Source of the DNA: CAVPDA01 sp963702495
GTDB taxonomy: Bacteria > Pseudomonadota > Gammaproteobacteria > Burkholderiales > Rhodocyclaceae
Reading direction: 5' to 3'
Length of the DNA stretch: 64,000 bases
Assembly (NCBI GenBank): GCA_963702495.1
Contig: CAVPDA010000018.1
Coordinates: 496,001 to 560,000, forward strand
Part shown: in pieces, positions 8,388 to 20,661 of the stretch
Numbering within the stretch: the stretch's first letter is position 1
Layout: every line of letters starts with the position of its first letter
Position numbers and translations under genes: made by a program
The notes under the pieces: model-generated
Databases searched by the model: none
Told to the model about the DNA's origin: nothing
Seen by the model: the letters and a program-made list of their open reading frames with translations, nothing else

Positions 8388-10076
8388 GTGGTGAACAAGA
8401 TCTGGCTCAAGAACTATCCCGCAGGCATTCCCGCCGAGATCGACCCCGACCGATTCGGGTCTCTCCCGGACCTGATTGAGAAGCTGGCCGTCAAGTTTGC
8501 CGACAAGCCGGCCTTTCACAACCTCGGCTGCACCATAAGCTATGCCGAGTTGGAGCGCCTCTCGCGCAACTTCGCCGCCTTCCTGCAGGGACTGCCGCGC
8601 ATGGCCAAGGGCGAGCGCGTCGCCATCATGTCCCCGAATCTGCTGCAGTACCCGGTGGCGCTGTTCGGCATCCTGCGCGCCGGCATGACCGTGGTGAACG
8701 TCAATCCGCTGTATACACCGCGCGAACTGGAGCACCAGCTCAAGGACTCGGGCGCCAGAGCCATCGTCATTCTCGAAAACTTCGCCAGCGTCCTGCAGCA
8801 GGTGCTCGAAAACACGCCGGTCGAGCACGTGATCACCAGCGAGATCGGCGACCTGCTGCCGGCGCCGAAGCGCTGGATGGTCAACCTGGTCATCAAGCAC
8901 GTGAAGAGGATGGTGCCGGCGTGGCGCATCGACGGCGCCGTCGGGTTCCGGGCGGCGCTCGCGCGCGGCGCGGCAGCATCGCTCAAGCCGGTCGCGGTGG
9001 CGCGCGAGGACATCGCGTTCCTGCAATACACCGGCGGTACGACCGGCGTCGCGAAGGGCGCGATGCTGACCCACCGCAACATCCTTGCCAACCTGGAGCA
9101 GACGGGCATCTGGATCTCGGGCAGCTTCAAGGAAGGCACCGAAATCGTCATCGCGCCGCTGCCGATGTATCACATCTTCTGCCTTACCTCGACGCTGTCG
9201 TTCATGAAGTGGGGCAGCCTGCTCGTGCTCATTACCAACCCGCGCGACCTGCCAGCCTTCGTCAAGGAGCTCGGGCGGTGGAAGTGGAGCGTCATGACTG
9301 GCGTCAATACGCTGTTCAACGGCCTGTTGAATACGCCCGGGTTCGACCAACTCGCATTCTCCGCGCTGAAGGTGGTGGTCGGCGGCGGCGCCGCCGTGCA
9401 GAAGCCGGTGGCGCAGCGCTGGCAGCAAGTGACCGGGCGTTACATCACGGAGGCCTACGGCCTGACCGAGTCCTCGCCGGGGGCCTGCTGCGTTCCCCTG
9501 AACGCGCCCTGGAACGGCACGATCGGGCTGCCACTTCCTTCCACAGATATGTCGATTCGCGACGACAGCTTCAACGAATTGCCGGTATGGACCGGCGCCG
9601 GCGAGCTCGAAAAGCACACCGGCGAGCTCTGCATCCGCGGCCCGCAGGTGATGAAGGGCTACTGGAACAACCCCGAGGAAACCGCCAAGGTGCTGCAGGA
9701 CGGCTGGCTGAAGACGGGCGACGTCGGTCATGTGGATGCCGAGGGCTACGTCACGATCACCGACCGCAAGAAGGACATGATCCTGGTGTCCGGTTTCAAT
9801 GTGTATCCGAACGAGATCGAGAGCGTGATCGCGACGCATCCAGGCGTGCTCGAATGCGGGGTGGTCGGCGTGCCCGACGAAAAATCGGGCGAGGCGGTGA
9901 AAGTGGTGATCGTAAGGAAGGATCCGAACCTGACGAAGGAAGCCGTGATCGAACACTGCAAGACACAGCTTACCGGCTACAAGCTGCCGCGCCACGTCGA
10001 GTTCCGCGACGCGCTGGCCAAGACGCCGATCGGAAAGATCCTGCGGCGCGAGCTGCGCGACGTGCCGAAGGAATAG
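8388..10076 (+). CDS. fadD: long-chain fatty acid--CoA ligase (AMP-binding)
   Basis: Activates fatty acids to acyl-CoA with ATP, feeding beta-oxidation. 562 aa, the usual FadD length. Motifs: YTGGTTGVAKGAML (P-loop, about residue 213), AYGLTESSP (about 360), LKTGDVGHVDAEGYV (about 440), DRKKDMILVSGFNVYPNEIE (hinge and acyl-CoA synthetase motif) and a C-terminal Lys in TPIGKILRREL that completes adenylation. The start is GTG 8388 or GTG 8391, behind an AGGAG box. It stands alone. The medium/long-chain preference is inferred from family resemblance. Confidence 0.88.
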   Translation: MVNKIWLKNYPAGIPAEIDPDRFGSLPDLIEKLAVKFADKPAFHNLGCTISYAELERLSRNFAAFLQGLPRMAKGERVAIMSPNLLQYPVALFGILRAGMTVVNVNPLYTPRELEHQLKDSGARAIVILENFASVLQQVLENTPVEHVITSEIGDLLPAPKRWMVNLVIKHVKRMVPAWRIDGAVGFRAALARGAAASLKPVAVAREDIAFLQYTGGTTGVAKGAMLTHRNILANLEQTGIWISGSFKEGTEIVIAPLPMYHIFCLTSTLSFMKWGSLLVLITNPRDLPAFVKELGRWKWSVMTGVNTLFNGLLNTPGFDQLAFSALKVVVGGGAAVQKPVAQRWQQVTGRYITEAYGLTESSPGACCVPLNAPWNGTIGLPLPSTDMSIRDDSFNELPVWTGAGELEKHTGELCIRGPQVMKGYWNNPEETAKVLQDGWLKTGDVGHVDAEGYVTITDRKKDMILVSGFNVYPNEIESVIATHPGVLECGVVGVPDEKSGEAVKVVIVRKDPNLTKEAVIEHCKTQLTGYKLPRHVEFRDALAKTPIGKILRRELRDVPKE

Positions 10077-10220
10077 CCGCATTCTCTGGGCTGGACCGCA
10101 TCGGCGGGCAGGCGATTCGTCGCCAGCCATGCCGCCGGTCGCGGCGCCCGTCTGCGCAGCGGCAAGTCCAAAGGGAAACTCCCCTGCGGTGAAGGCGCGA
10201 ATGCCGCCCCAAGCCGAGTT

Positions 10221-10964
10221 TCACCCTTTCTGTGCCACAACGCGTATACGCACCCTCACGGTATCGGCGACTTGAAGCGCCCCGCCCAGCACGCTCAACG
10301 GGGTGATGCCGAAGTCCGTCTGTTTGATCTCGAACACCGCCGTCACGGCGAGCTGGCCGTCGCGGTAGTCGATGGCTACCGGCACGGTAATGTCGCGTTC
10401 CACGCCGCGCAGTTTGATGCGCAGGGTCACGTCCGGTGCCCAGGCGGGACCGACCAGGCCGACCGAACGGATGTCGATCTGGGGAAACCGGGCCGCATCG
10501 AGCACCTTGTCGCCGAGCATGTTCTTTGTGGTGCCGGCAATCGCTTCTGCTTCCGGCGGCGTGGCGAATTCCTCGCCTTCCACGGACCTCGCTTCGGGGT
10601 CATCGACGTGGAAGTCCATAACGGGAACAACGAGGGAAAAGCTGGAGCGGTGGAAATCGGCGGCCAGGTAGATTTCACCCGTGATGGTCCGGGGCTGGAT
10701 CACGTGATTGTGCCCTAGCTTTGCGAGGCGGCCTGTCCGGTACACGAGAAAGCGCACATCCGACAGGTCCGAGCGGATCGCGTAGCGGGTGGCCTGAGCG
10801 GCGGGGGGTGCCGTCGGCAGCGTCGGGCCGGTCGGGACCGGCGCCGTAGGCGCTACCGATGGCGTCTGACATGCGCCCGCCAGCAGCAGCGCCGCGAAAA
10901 ACGCCGCCGACCTCGAGGGGCGCCATGCGGCAGAACGTAACTCAAGAGCTTGCGCTGCGGACAC
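10221..10964 (-). CDS. YceI-family lipoprotein
   Basis: YceI-like periplasmic beta-barrel, a lipocalin-like fold that binds isoprenoid or other amphiphilic lipids in characterised members. The N-terminus has a hydrophobic stretch ending in a lipobox-like LAGAC, so it is probably an outer-membrane lipoprotein, followed by a Pro/Thr linker. The domain starts at YAIRSDLSDVRFLVYRTGRL and contains LGHNHVI, a conserved loop, and the closing strand VRVRIRVV. Start GTG 10964 is preferred because GGGAGAAG lies just upstream; the frame is open to 11036. It is convergent with fadD. Ligand unknown. Confidence 0.82.
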   Translation of the reverse strand: MSAAQALELRSAAWRPSRSAAFFAALLLAGACQTPSVAPTAPVPTGPTLPTAPPAAQATRYAIRSDLSDVRFLVYRTGRLAKLGHNHVIQPRTITGEIYLAADFHRSSFSLVVPVMDFHVDDPEARSVEGEEFATPPEAEAIAGTTKNMLGDKVLDAARFPQIDIRSVGLVGPAWAPDVTLRIKLRGVERDITVPVAIDYRDGQLAVTAVFEIKQTDFGITPLSVLGGALQVADTVRVRIRVVAQKG

Positions 10965-11101
10965 TTCGCTTCTCCCTGGATGCCTTGCTGTGTCGGTTGC
11001 TGACCGAATCTTACTTCGCAGTCGAGCGACGATCACGAAGGACGGCTCCCGTAGGATCGTGATCTTCTCTTGCGGTCAGGAGATCGTGGCAGATCGCCGA
11101 C

Positions 11102-11851
11102 TCAGCTGCTTCTCGCGCCGAGGCGCAGTTCCTCCAGCATACGTTCCGGCAGGTGCAGAGACTGGGTGACCGAACTCGGGCTGGTCAGCGCATACAGTGC
11201 CTTGGAGTGGAACTCCCGCTGGTACAGGACATACACCACCAGGGCCGACGCCATGACGAACAACCACGGATGCAGGAACCAGCTCAGGGCCGCCAGCGCG
11301 AAGTAAAACGCGCGCAGGCCATGATTGAAGCTCTCTTCCGAAAAGCTGGCGACGCTGACGATCGTGTCCACGAAATCCTTGTGTTCGTCCGGCTGGTCGG
11401 AATTCGGCGCGGCACCGATCAGGACCGAGCAGAAATTGAACTGCCGGATCGACCAGGTGAACTTGAAGAAGGCGTAGATGAACACGCCGATCATCAGAAT
11501 GATCTTGACGTGCCAGACGACCTCCGAATCATGGCGGGTGAAGGGCAGGTTCGACACGACGTCAATGACGCGCTCGGTGGTCCCGAGCAGCGCGACCAGG
11601 CCGCCCAGGATCAGCAAGGAGGTCGAAGCAAAGAAGGTGGAAACGCTCAACAGGCTGTTGAGCGCGGCCGTGTCGCCGATGCGGTTCTCGTTGCCGAGCA
11701 TCCGCTTGAACCACTCTCTGCGGTAGACGCGCATCGCGACGACCAAGCTCGCGTGCGTGCCCGACCGATGCCATGCGAACGACGCATAGCCTGCCCAGCA
11801 CAGGATGAACCAGACCAGAACAAAGACGTCGATCAAAGGAAATCCGAACAT
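11102..11851 (-). CDS. DUF599 family membrane protein
   Basis: 249-aa integral membrane protein of the DUF599 family, whose function is not established. Four membrane segments are visible: near residues 6-25, 75-95, 112-132 and 185-215. The family-typical segment WFKRMLGNENRIGDTAALNS follows the first segment, with RQFNFCSVLIGAAP in the middle. The start MFGFPLIDVF at 11851 is the only good ATG. No operon partner is present; the next gene upstream lies beyond the group II intron. Confidence 0.85.
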   Translation of the reverse strand: MFGFPLIDVFVLVWFILCWAGYASFAWHRSGTHASLVVAMRVYRREWFKRMLGNENRIGDTAALNSLLSVSTFFASTSLLILGGLVALLGTTERVIDVVSNLPFTRHDSEVVWHVKIILMIGVFIYAFFKFTWSIRQFNFCSVLIGAAPNSDQPDEHKDFVDTIVSVASFSEESFNHGLRAFYFALAALSWFLHPWLFVMASALVVYVLYQREFHSKALYALTSPSSVTQSLHLPERMLEELRLGARSS

Positions 11852-12609
11852 GGTGTGTTTCCCATCGCTGAATTTGCCATCGATGCCGCGCCGTGGATAC
11901 GGCGTACCACAAAAGGGCAGGGGGATCGAGGCGGGGAGCCTGCTGAAACGAAATGGCGGTCGGCGTGCGTGCTCGACCTGATTTGAACTGCTGACGACCC
12001 CATACTAACCGAAGAATTGCTGCGACGCAACATTTCTCGTGGTCGAGACAAGCCCCAATAGAGAGACCCGCCGTTCAGCCGGCGGTAGCCTAGGGGTCGG
12101 TGCGTCCTCGGTAACGAGGGGGTGCCAAGCGATCCTGACCACGTAACCACGCCCCAAAGGTGTATGCCACGCCCCGCGAGGGGAGCGGCATGATTCTGCC
12201 AGCAGCGAGGCGGATGAGGTGCCAGGCTGGGTGGTACGACCAACTCACGTGAATTGCCGGATAACGCGTCGTAATTTTTGACAGGCCCAAGCTGCTGTCA
12301 GGCCTGAACCAAAACGGTAGGCGGTGGGTGCTCCCATAAGCGGCTTGGGGCACGCTGACATTACTACCGCCGGCGCATAGGCAAGGTCTAACCCATTCGT
12401 GTCACTGGAGAGGAACAGGGTAAGCCCGTAGTCCCGCCCGCGAGGGCAGGCCGACCGCAAGGAAAGCCCATGGGCCTGCGGGGAAAAGGAGTGCGGACAA
12501 AGCGAAGGCCGTCCTGTAATGGGACGGATAGGGGTTGCAGCATCACCCCGCTCGAAAGAGCGCTGACTTCCGCGTGGTCTCTTGTCACAAGAGACCCTGT
12601 AGAACCGTC

Positions 12610-12804
12610 ATGAACGGAGGCAAGCAAGTGAGAACGCCATCAACGGCGTCTGCGGCCTCCGCAGCCCAACCGAACTGGCATCAGGACGACTGGGCCAAGC
12701 TGCGCAGGACTGTGGGACGGCTGCAGGCTTGTATTGTGAACGCACCAACGTGCCACCGTAAGCTTGACACCGACGGTAGAATGTTGGAAACGGGCTCGCT
12801 TTAG
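12610..12804 (+). pseudogene. ltrA: intron-encoded reverse transcriptase, N-terminal remnant
   Basis: The frame starts MNGGKQVRTPSTASAASAAQ and continues NWHQDDWAKLRRTVGRLQAC, matching the W-x-x-x-x-W...V-x-x-LQ-x-x-I start of group II intron-encoded proteins. After about 45 codons homology stops, and the frame runs 20 more codons into the domain IV/V boundary, ending at 12804. All reverse transcriptase, maturase and endonuclease domains are missing. The intron could therefore move only if helped in trans. Confidence 0.7.
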
Positions 12805-12824
12805 TGCGATGCTTCAAGAGGCTT

Positions 12825-12858
12825 GAGCCGGGTGCGGGGAAACTCGCACGCCCGGTTC
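12825..12858 (+). ncRNA. group II intron domain V
   Basis: 34-nt hairpin beginning GAGCCGGGTGCG, with a GGGAAACT apical region and the complementary arm ending CCCGGTTC, plus the two-base CG bulge in the 3' arm. The AGC catalytic triad is at 12826-12828. Length, bulge and triad match the domain V consensus. A domain VI-like stem follows to about 12899. Confidence 0.88.
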
Positions 12859-13030
12859 TTAGGGGAGGGTGACGCAGCAATGCGACATCCTTACCCGACA
12901 ATGCGAGGCCCACACCCGGTCCGCGCGAGTTGAACGGGTTTTTCGTTTGCGAGATCGAAACCGGGCGGATGCGGCGGCCCAGCACCTCACCCTTGCTCCC
13001 GGCTCGCCCTCCTTACCGTCGAAGACTTCT

Positions 13031-16711
<3,681 letters not shown>

Positions 16712-16717
16712 GCGGTC

Positions 16718-17182
16718 ATGCTCGCCTCCTTCGTGCTGGCGTCGGCGGTGGCCGCCGCCCATCCCGCCGCCCCAGCCATCGAGCCGGTCAAGTTCGAAGC
16801 GCTGCCGGCAGAGCAGATCGCTCCAGGCTGCGGCTGCACTTTCTATTCCACGCCGCGTCCGGTTGCGGGGAAGGAGATCCTGCGCTGGAGCGAAGCCGGC
16901 CGCGGCCGCGCAACGATGAAGCTCGATGGCGAAGTGCGTACGTTGCGCGTGGTTCAGGAAAAGCGTCTGCCGCGGCAACGCGAGGTGCCGCGCTACGCCG
17001 ATCGGCTGGTGCTGATCCTGGGCGACGACCACTACATGGTCGAGGTGGCAAGTTCGGTGAAGCGGGCCTGCCGGACGCAACACGCAAGCTGCGCCGGCAC
17101 CGGCTACGCCGCCGCATTCATCCTGCGCCGCGACGGCGCGGCACGGCGCGAACTGCGGGGCTGGGGCGAGTGCGGCTGTTGA
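16718..17182 (+). CDS. hypothetical exported protein
   Basis: 154 aa with a signal peptide (MLASFVLASAVAAAHP) and a mature domain containing CGCTF near the start, CRTQHASC in the middle and CGC at the very end. The six cysteines may form disulfides or bind metal. It starts 6 bases after metH and is probably cotranscribed. I do not recognise the family. Its strand-rich pattern (RGRATMKLDGEVRTLRV, LVLILGDDHYMVEV) suggests a small periplasmic beta domain. Confidence 0.65.
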   Translation: MLASFVLASAVAAAHPAAPAIEPVKFEALPAEQIAPGCGCTFYSTPRPVAGKEILRWSEAGRGRATMKLDGEVRTLRVVQEKRLPRQREVPRYADRLVLILGDDHYMVEVASSVKRACRTQHASCAGTGYAAAFILRRDGAARRELRGWGECGC

Positions 17183-17183
17183 G

Positions 17184-17322
17184 AGCTTGTGAATAAATCT
17201 ACTGCGCGTCCCGATGGCTGCGTTGCGCGGTACTCGCTCCTCGCCTATCTACGTGATATGTCTCGTCGCTGCGCTCCGTGCGCCTTGCCCTCGGGCCGCT
17301 CGCTACGATTTCTTCACAAGCT
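17184..17322. repeat. 139-bp element with terminal inverted repeats
   Basis: Left end AGCTTGTGAATAAATCTACT and right end (reverse complement) AGCTTGTGAAGAAATCGTAG form an imperfect terminal inverted repeat of about 20 bases. No coding frame lies inside. It sits directly after a stop codon, as REP/MITE-like elements often do. Copy number elsewhere cannot be judged from this window. Confidence 0.6.
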
Positions 17323-17371
17323 GAGTTACGCCACGCCGCCGCGCCTGCGGCAGGGCAGCGCAAATCCGGTC

Positions 17372-17695
17372 TCACACGCCCCACAGCACCGGCTTTTCCT
17401 CCCGCAGCGAGCATTCCAGCAGTTCGATCAGCGGCAGCGCGCGCTGCGTGATGCTGACACGCTCGCGGCGTTCCTCGCCTTCCTCCTCGTCCTCCGGCGG
17501 CGGCGCAGCGCCCTGGCGCAACTGGCGGTCCTCGGCAACCGCCTGCTTGAGACGAGAGATGGCGTGGGGCAGTTGCTCCACGGTGAAGACGCCGCGCGGC
17601 GTGAATTCCTTGCCCATGATTTCCATCATCTGCTGGGCGACCTCGACGAACATCATGACATCGGCGCAGACGCCGGACTTGAAGGTGACGAGCAT
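17372..17695 (-). CDS. DUF1840 family protein
   Basis: 107-aa cytoplasmic protein of the DUF1840 family, function unknown and common in beta-proteobacteria. The start MLVTFKSGVCADVMMFVEVA at 17695 is the family N-terminus, so the longer frame to 17788 is rejected. A helical middle (EQLPHAISRLKQAVAEDRQL) is followed by an acidic linker and a basic C-terminus ending KPVLWGV. It lies divergent to the ROK kinase with about 130 bases between them. Confidence 0.85.
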   Translation of the reverse strand: MLVTFKSGVCADVMMFVEVAQQMMEIMGKEFTPRGVFTVEQLPHAISRLKQAVAEDRQLRQGAAPPPEDEEEGEERRERVSITQRALPLIELLECSLREEKPVLWGV

Positions 17696-17823
17696 GGATT
17701 TTCCCCCCGTGGACGATGGATGGGCCATTGTATCAACCTGCAGACCGCAGTTCGAACCGCCGGTGCTTTCCAGCATAATTGCGTGCATGCGCCGCGGCGG
17801 CGCCCCAATGAACGCGCAAAGCC

Positions 17824-18717
17824 ATGAGAATCGGCATCGACCTGGGCGGCACCAAGATCGAGATCGTCGTCCTGGATGAGGAAGGCGGGGAGCTGCTGCG
17901 CCGCCGCCAGGCGACGCCCCAGGGCGACTATGCCGGCACGATCCAGGCGGTGGCCGAACTGGTGGCCGCAGCCGAGCGCGACCTCGGCGCCCGCGGCACC
18001 GTGGGCGTCGGCACGCCGGGGGCGATCTCCGCCCTTTCGGGAAATCTCAAGAATTCGAATTCGACCTGGCTCAACGACCAGCCGCTGCAGCGCGACCTGG
18101 AGCAGGCGCTGGGGCGGGCGATACGGCTGGCCAACGATGCCAACTGCTTCGCCCTGTCGGAAGCGGTGGACGGCGCCGGCGCCGACGCCGACGTGGTGTT
18201 CGGCGTCATTCTCGGCACTGGCGTCGGCGGCGGCATCGTGGTGCGCCACCATGTCCTGACCGGCGCCAACGCCATCGCCGGCGAATGGGGCCACAACCCT
18301 CTGCCCTTCTGCAGCGCCGGGGATGCCCCGGCCCCCGCCTGCTATTGCGGACAGCATGGCTGCATCGAGACCTACCTCTCCGGTCCGGGCATGGCGCGCG
18401 ACCACCTGCAGCACGATGGCCGGCGCATGGAACCGCCCGCCATCGTCGCCGCGGCGGAAGCCGGCGACGCCGCCTGCGAGGCCACCCTGGCGCGCTACGA
18501 AGATCGCCTGGCGCGCGCCCTGTCCAACGTCATCAACCTGCTCGATCCGGACGTCATCGTGCTCGGCGGCGGCATGTCGAACATCGCGCGGCTCTACCGC
18601 AACGTGCCGCGCCTGTGGCAGCCCTATGTCTTCTCCGACCAGGTGGCGACGCAGCTCGTTCCCAACCGCCACGGCGACTCCTCCGGCGTGCGCGGCGCGG
18701 CGTGGCTGTGGTCGTGA
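17824..18717 (+). CDS. ROK family sugar kinase (fructokinase-like)
   Basis: Phosphorylates a hexose with ATP. 297 aa, the normal ROK size. Motifs: IGIDLGGTKIE (phosphate-1 loop), LANDANCFALSEA (catalytic Asp), GTGVGGGIV (phosphate-2), GEWGHNPLP (sugar-binding Glu and zinc His), the zinc cluster CYCGQHGCIETYLSGPG, and VIVLGGGMSN (adenosine loop). The pattern resembles Mak-type fructokinases and N-acetyl-sugar kinases; substrate cannot be fixed from sequence. The MOSC gene follows 13 bases later, so an operon is likely. Confidence 0.9.
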   Translation: MRIGIDLGGTKIEIVVLDEEGGELLRRRQATPQGDYAGTIQAVAELVAAAERDLGARGTVGVGTPGAISALSGNLKNSNSTWLNDQPLQRDLEQALGRAIRLANDANCFALSEAVDGAGADADVVFGVILGTGVGGGIVVRHHVLTGANAIAGEWGHNPLPFCSAGDAPAPACYCGQHGCIETYLSGPGMARDHLQHDGRRMEPPAIVAAAEAGDAACEATLARYEDRLARALSNVINLLDPDVIVLGGGMSNIARLYRNVPRLWQPYVFSDQVATQLVPNRHGDSSGVRGAAWLWS

Positions 18718-18730
18718 CGGGTCGCCGGCG

Positions 18731-19420
18731 GTGAAGATCGTCGTCGACCGCATCTTCGTCGGCGGCATTACCGCGCTGCCGCCCGAAGGTCATCCGACGG
18801 GCATCTTCAAGCAGCCGGTGGACGGCAGCGTGGCGCTGGGGAAGGATGGACTCGCCGGGGACGCCCAGGCGGACCGGCGGGTGCATGGCGGACCGGAAAA
18901 GGCGCTGCACCATTACGCGGCCGACAACTACCCGGTGCTGGCGGCTGCCTTCCCGGAGTTGGAAAGCCAGCTCGTGGCGGGCAGCCTGGGCGAAAACCTG
19001 TCGAGCCGCGGCCTGACCGAGGAGACGGTGTGCATCGGCGATACCTTCCGCCTCGGCGGCGCCCGCATCCAGGTCAGCCAGCCGCGCTCGCCGTGCTGGA
19101 AGATCGACCGCAAGTTCGGTGCGACGGGGCTGTCGCGCTTCATCGCCGAGCGCGGCGTCACCGGCTGGTATTACCGGGTGCTGCAAGCCGGCAACCTCCG
19201 GACGGGCGACGCCCTCGAATTGATCGAGCGCAACCCCGACCCGATCAGCCTGCGCCGGCTGTGGCAGGCGCATCTGGCGCATCGGCCGGATGCCGACGAA
19301 CTCGCCGCCTGCGCTGCGACGCCGGGGCTGACTCCGGGCTGGGTCAGGAAGCTGTCGGAGCGGCTGGACTGGCTGCGCCGCAATCCGGAACTCGATCTGC
19401 GCCGCAAGGAACCGCTATGA
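18731..19420 (+). CDS. MOSC domain protein (YiiM-like)
   Basis: MOSC-domain protein, a family that handles molybdenum cofactor or carries activated sulfur and helps detoxify N-hydroxylated compounds in YiiM. 229 aa. Motifs: GLAGDAQADRRVHGGPEKAL (conserved MOSC start), GENLSSRGL, and SQPRSPCWKIDRKFG with the conserved Cys, followed by TGWYYRVLQAG. The C-terminal 3-alpha-helix extension (RRLWQAHLAHRPDADEL) is typical of YiiM. Start is GTG 18731, and its stop overlaps the next ATG. Confidence 0.88.
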   Translation: MKIVVDRIFVGGITALPPEGHPTGIFKQPVDGSVALGKDGLAGDAQADRRVHGGPEKALHHYAADNYPVLAAAFPELESQLVAGSLGENLSSRGLTEETVCIGDTFRLGGARIQVSQPRSPCWKIDRKFGATGLSRFIAERGVTGWYYRVLQAGNLRTGDALELIERNPDPISLRRLWQAHLAHRPDADELAACAATPGLTPGWVRKLSERLDWLRRNPELDLRRKEPL

Positions 19421-20661
19421 CCGATTCTTCGCCCCACGGCGCATCCTGGCTGTGGCTGCGCGTCTTCGCCCCGTTCGCCCTGGGCTACTACCTGTCCTAC
19501 GTGCTGCGCACGGTGAATGCCGTCATCGCGCCGGACCTGACGCGCGAAATGGGGCTTTCCGCCGCCGACCTCGGCCTGCTCACCAGCGCCTATTTCATCG
19601 CCTTCGCCGCCTTCCAGATCCCGCTCGGCATGCTGCTCGACCGCTTCGGCCCGCGCAAGGTGGAAGCGACGCTGCTGCTGTTCGCCGCCGCCGGCTGCGT
19701 GCTGTTCGGCGTGGGCAGGAACCTGGCCGAACTGGGGCTGGGTCGGGCCCTGATCGGCCTCGGCGTTTCCGCCTGTCTCATGGCCGGCTTCAAGAGCTTC
19801 AGCCAATGGTTCGCCCTGGAGCGCCAGCCTTCGCTGATGGCTTCGATCATGGTGGCCGGGACGCTGGGCGCCCTCAGCGCCAGCGTGCCGCTGGAGCTGG
19901 CGCTGCCGCTGTTCGGCTGGCGCGGCATCTTCTTCGCGCTGGCCGCCCTCAGCGTCGTCGTCGCCCTCGCCATCCTGAGCGTGCCGCACCACGAGCACGG
20001 CATCGCCGCCGAATCCCTCGGTGCCCAGTTGCGGGGCGTGGCCCAGGTTTTCGGCAGCCCGCTGTTCTGGCGCTTCGCCCCCCAGACCTGCTTCATCGTC
20101 GGCGGTTTCATGGCGCTGCAAAGCCTGTGGGCCGTGCCCTGGCTGATGTCGGTCAACGGTTATTCGCGCCTGGTGGCGGCGGAGCATCTGCTCTATCTGA
20201 ACCTGGCGCTGCTGGTGGGCTATCTGGCGCTGGCGATGCTGACGACGCGCCTGGCGCGGCGGGGCCTGAAACCGGTCGCGCTGCTGGCGGCGGGATGCGG
20301 CCTGACCGTGATGCTGGGCGCGGCGATCCTGCTCGACGCAGGACCGACCTGGCTGACCTGGGCGCTGCTCGGCTTCTCCGTGTGCGTCGGCAATCTTTCC
20401 TATCCGCTGCTCACGGCTCAGTTCCCGCCCCAACTCGCGGGGCGCGTGAACACCGCGCTCAACCTGCTCGCCTTCGTCGGCGCCTTCGCCGTGCAATGGG
20501 GATTCGGCGCGGTGGTGGATATGGTCAAGGCCGGGGGGGCCGCCGCGCCCCAGAGCTTCCGCGTGGCGTTCGCCCTGCTGCTGGCGCTGCAGGCTGCCGC
20601 CTACGTCTGGTTCATGCTCGGCCTGCGCAAGTCGCCGCGGCCGGCGCACGCCGCGCCCTAG
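19417..20661 (+). CDS. MFS transporter
   Basis: 414-aa major facilitator with twelve hydrophobic segments. The motif-A-like loop LGMLLDRFGPRKVEATLL sits between TM2 and TM3, and the second half has LATTRLARRG-like basic spacing (MLTTRLARRGLKP). The N-terminus resembles sugar-phosphate/anion-type MFS members, but no substrate can be assigned. ATG 19417 overlaps the MOSC stop (ATGA), so it is translationally coupled. The stop overlaps the convergent MCO gene by 4 bases. Confidence 0.88.
   Translation: MTDSSPHGASWLWLRVFAPFALGYYLSYVLRTVNAVIAPDLTREMGLSAADLGLLTSAYFIAFAAFQIPLGMLLDRFGPRKVEATLLLFAAAGCVLFGVGRNLAELGLGRALIGLGVSACLMAGFKSFSQWFALERQPSLMASIMVAGTLGALSASVPLELALPLFGWRGIFFALAALSVVVALAILSVPHHEHGIAAESLGAQLRGVAQVFGSPLFWRFAPQTCFIVGGFMALQSLWAVPWLMSVNGYSRLVAAEHLLYLNLALLVGYLALAMLTTRLARRGLKPVALLAAGCGLTVMLGAAILLDAGPTWLTWALLGFSVCVGNLSYPLLTAQFPPQLAGRVNTALNLLAFVGAFAVQWGFGAVVDMVKAGGAAAPQSFRVAFALLLALQAAAYVWFMLGLRKSPRPAHAAP

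Larger units (their letters stand above)
12100..12899 (+). mobile_element. degenerate group II intron, IEP mostly deleted
   Basis: A self-splicing/retrotransposing intron RNA. The 3' end holds a textbook domain V (12825-12858) and a domain VI-like helix with a bulged A inside TTACCC. The 5' part carries structured RNA typical of bacterial introns (GGAACAGGGTAAGCCCGTAG and AAGGAAAGCCCATGGGCCTG). A GTGCG candidate 5' splice site is at 12100; this boundary is uncertain. The encoded protein is reduced to about 45 recognisable codons. It lies in the leader of metH, 130 bases before its start, on the same strand. Confidence 0.78.

Noticed and set aside
12869..13030. N-terminal extension of MetH
   Set aside because: The extension is read from group II intron domain VI and leader; the family start is at 13031.
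12869..13030. Cobalamin or SAH riboswitch before metH
   Set aside because: No B12-box or SAH core could be found in the short leader.
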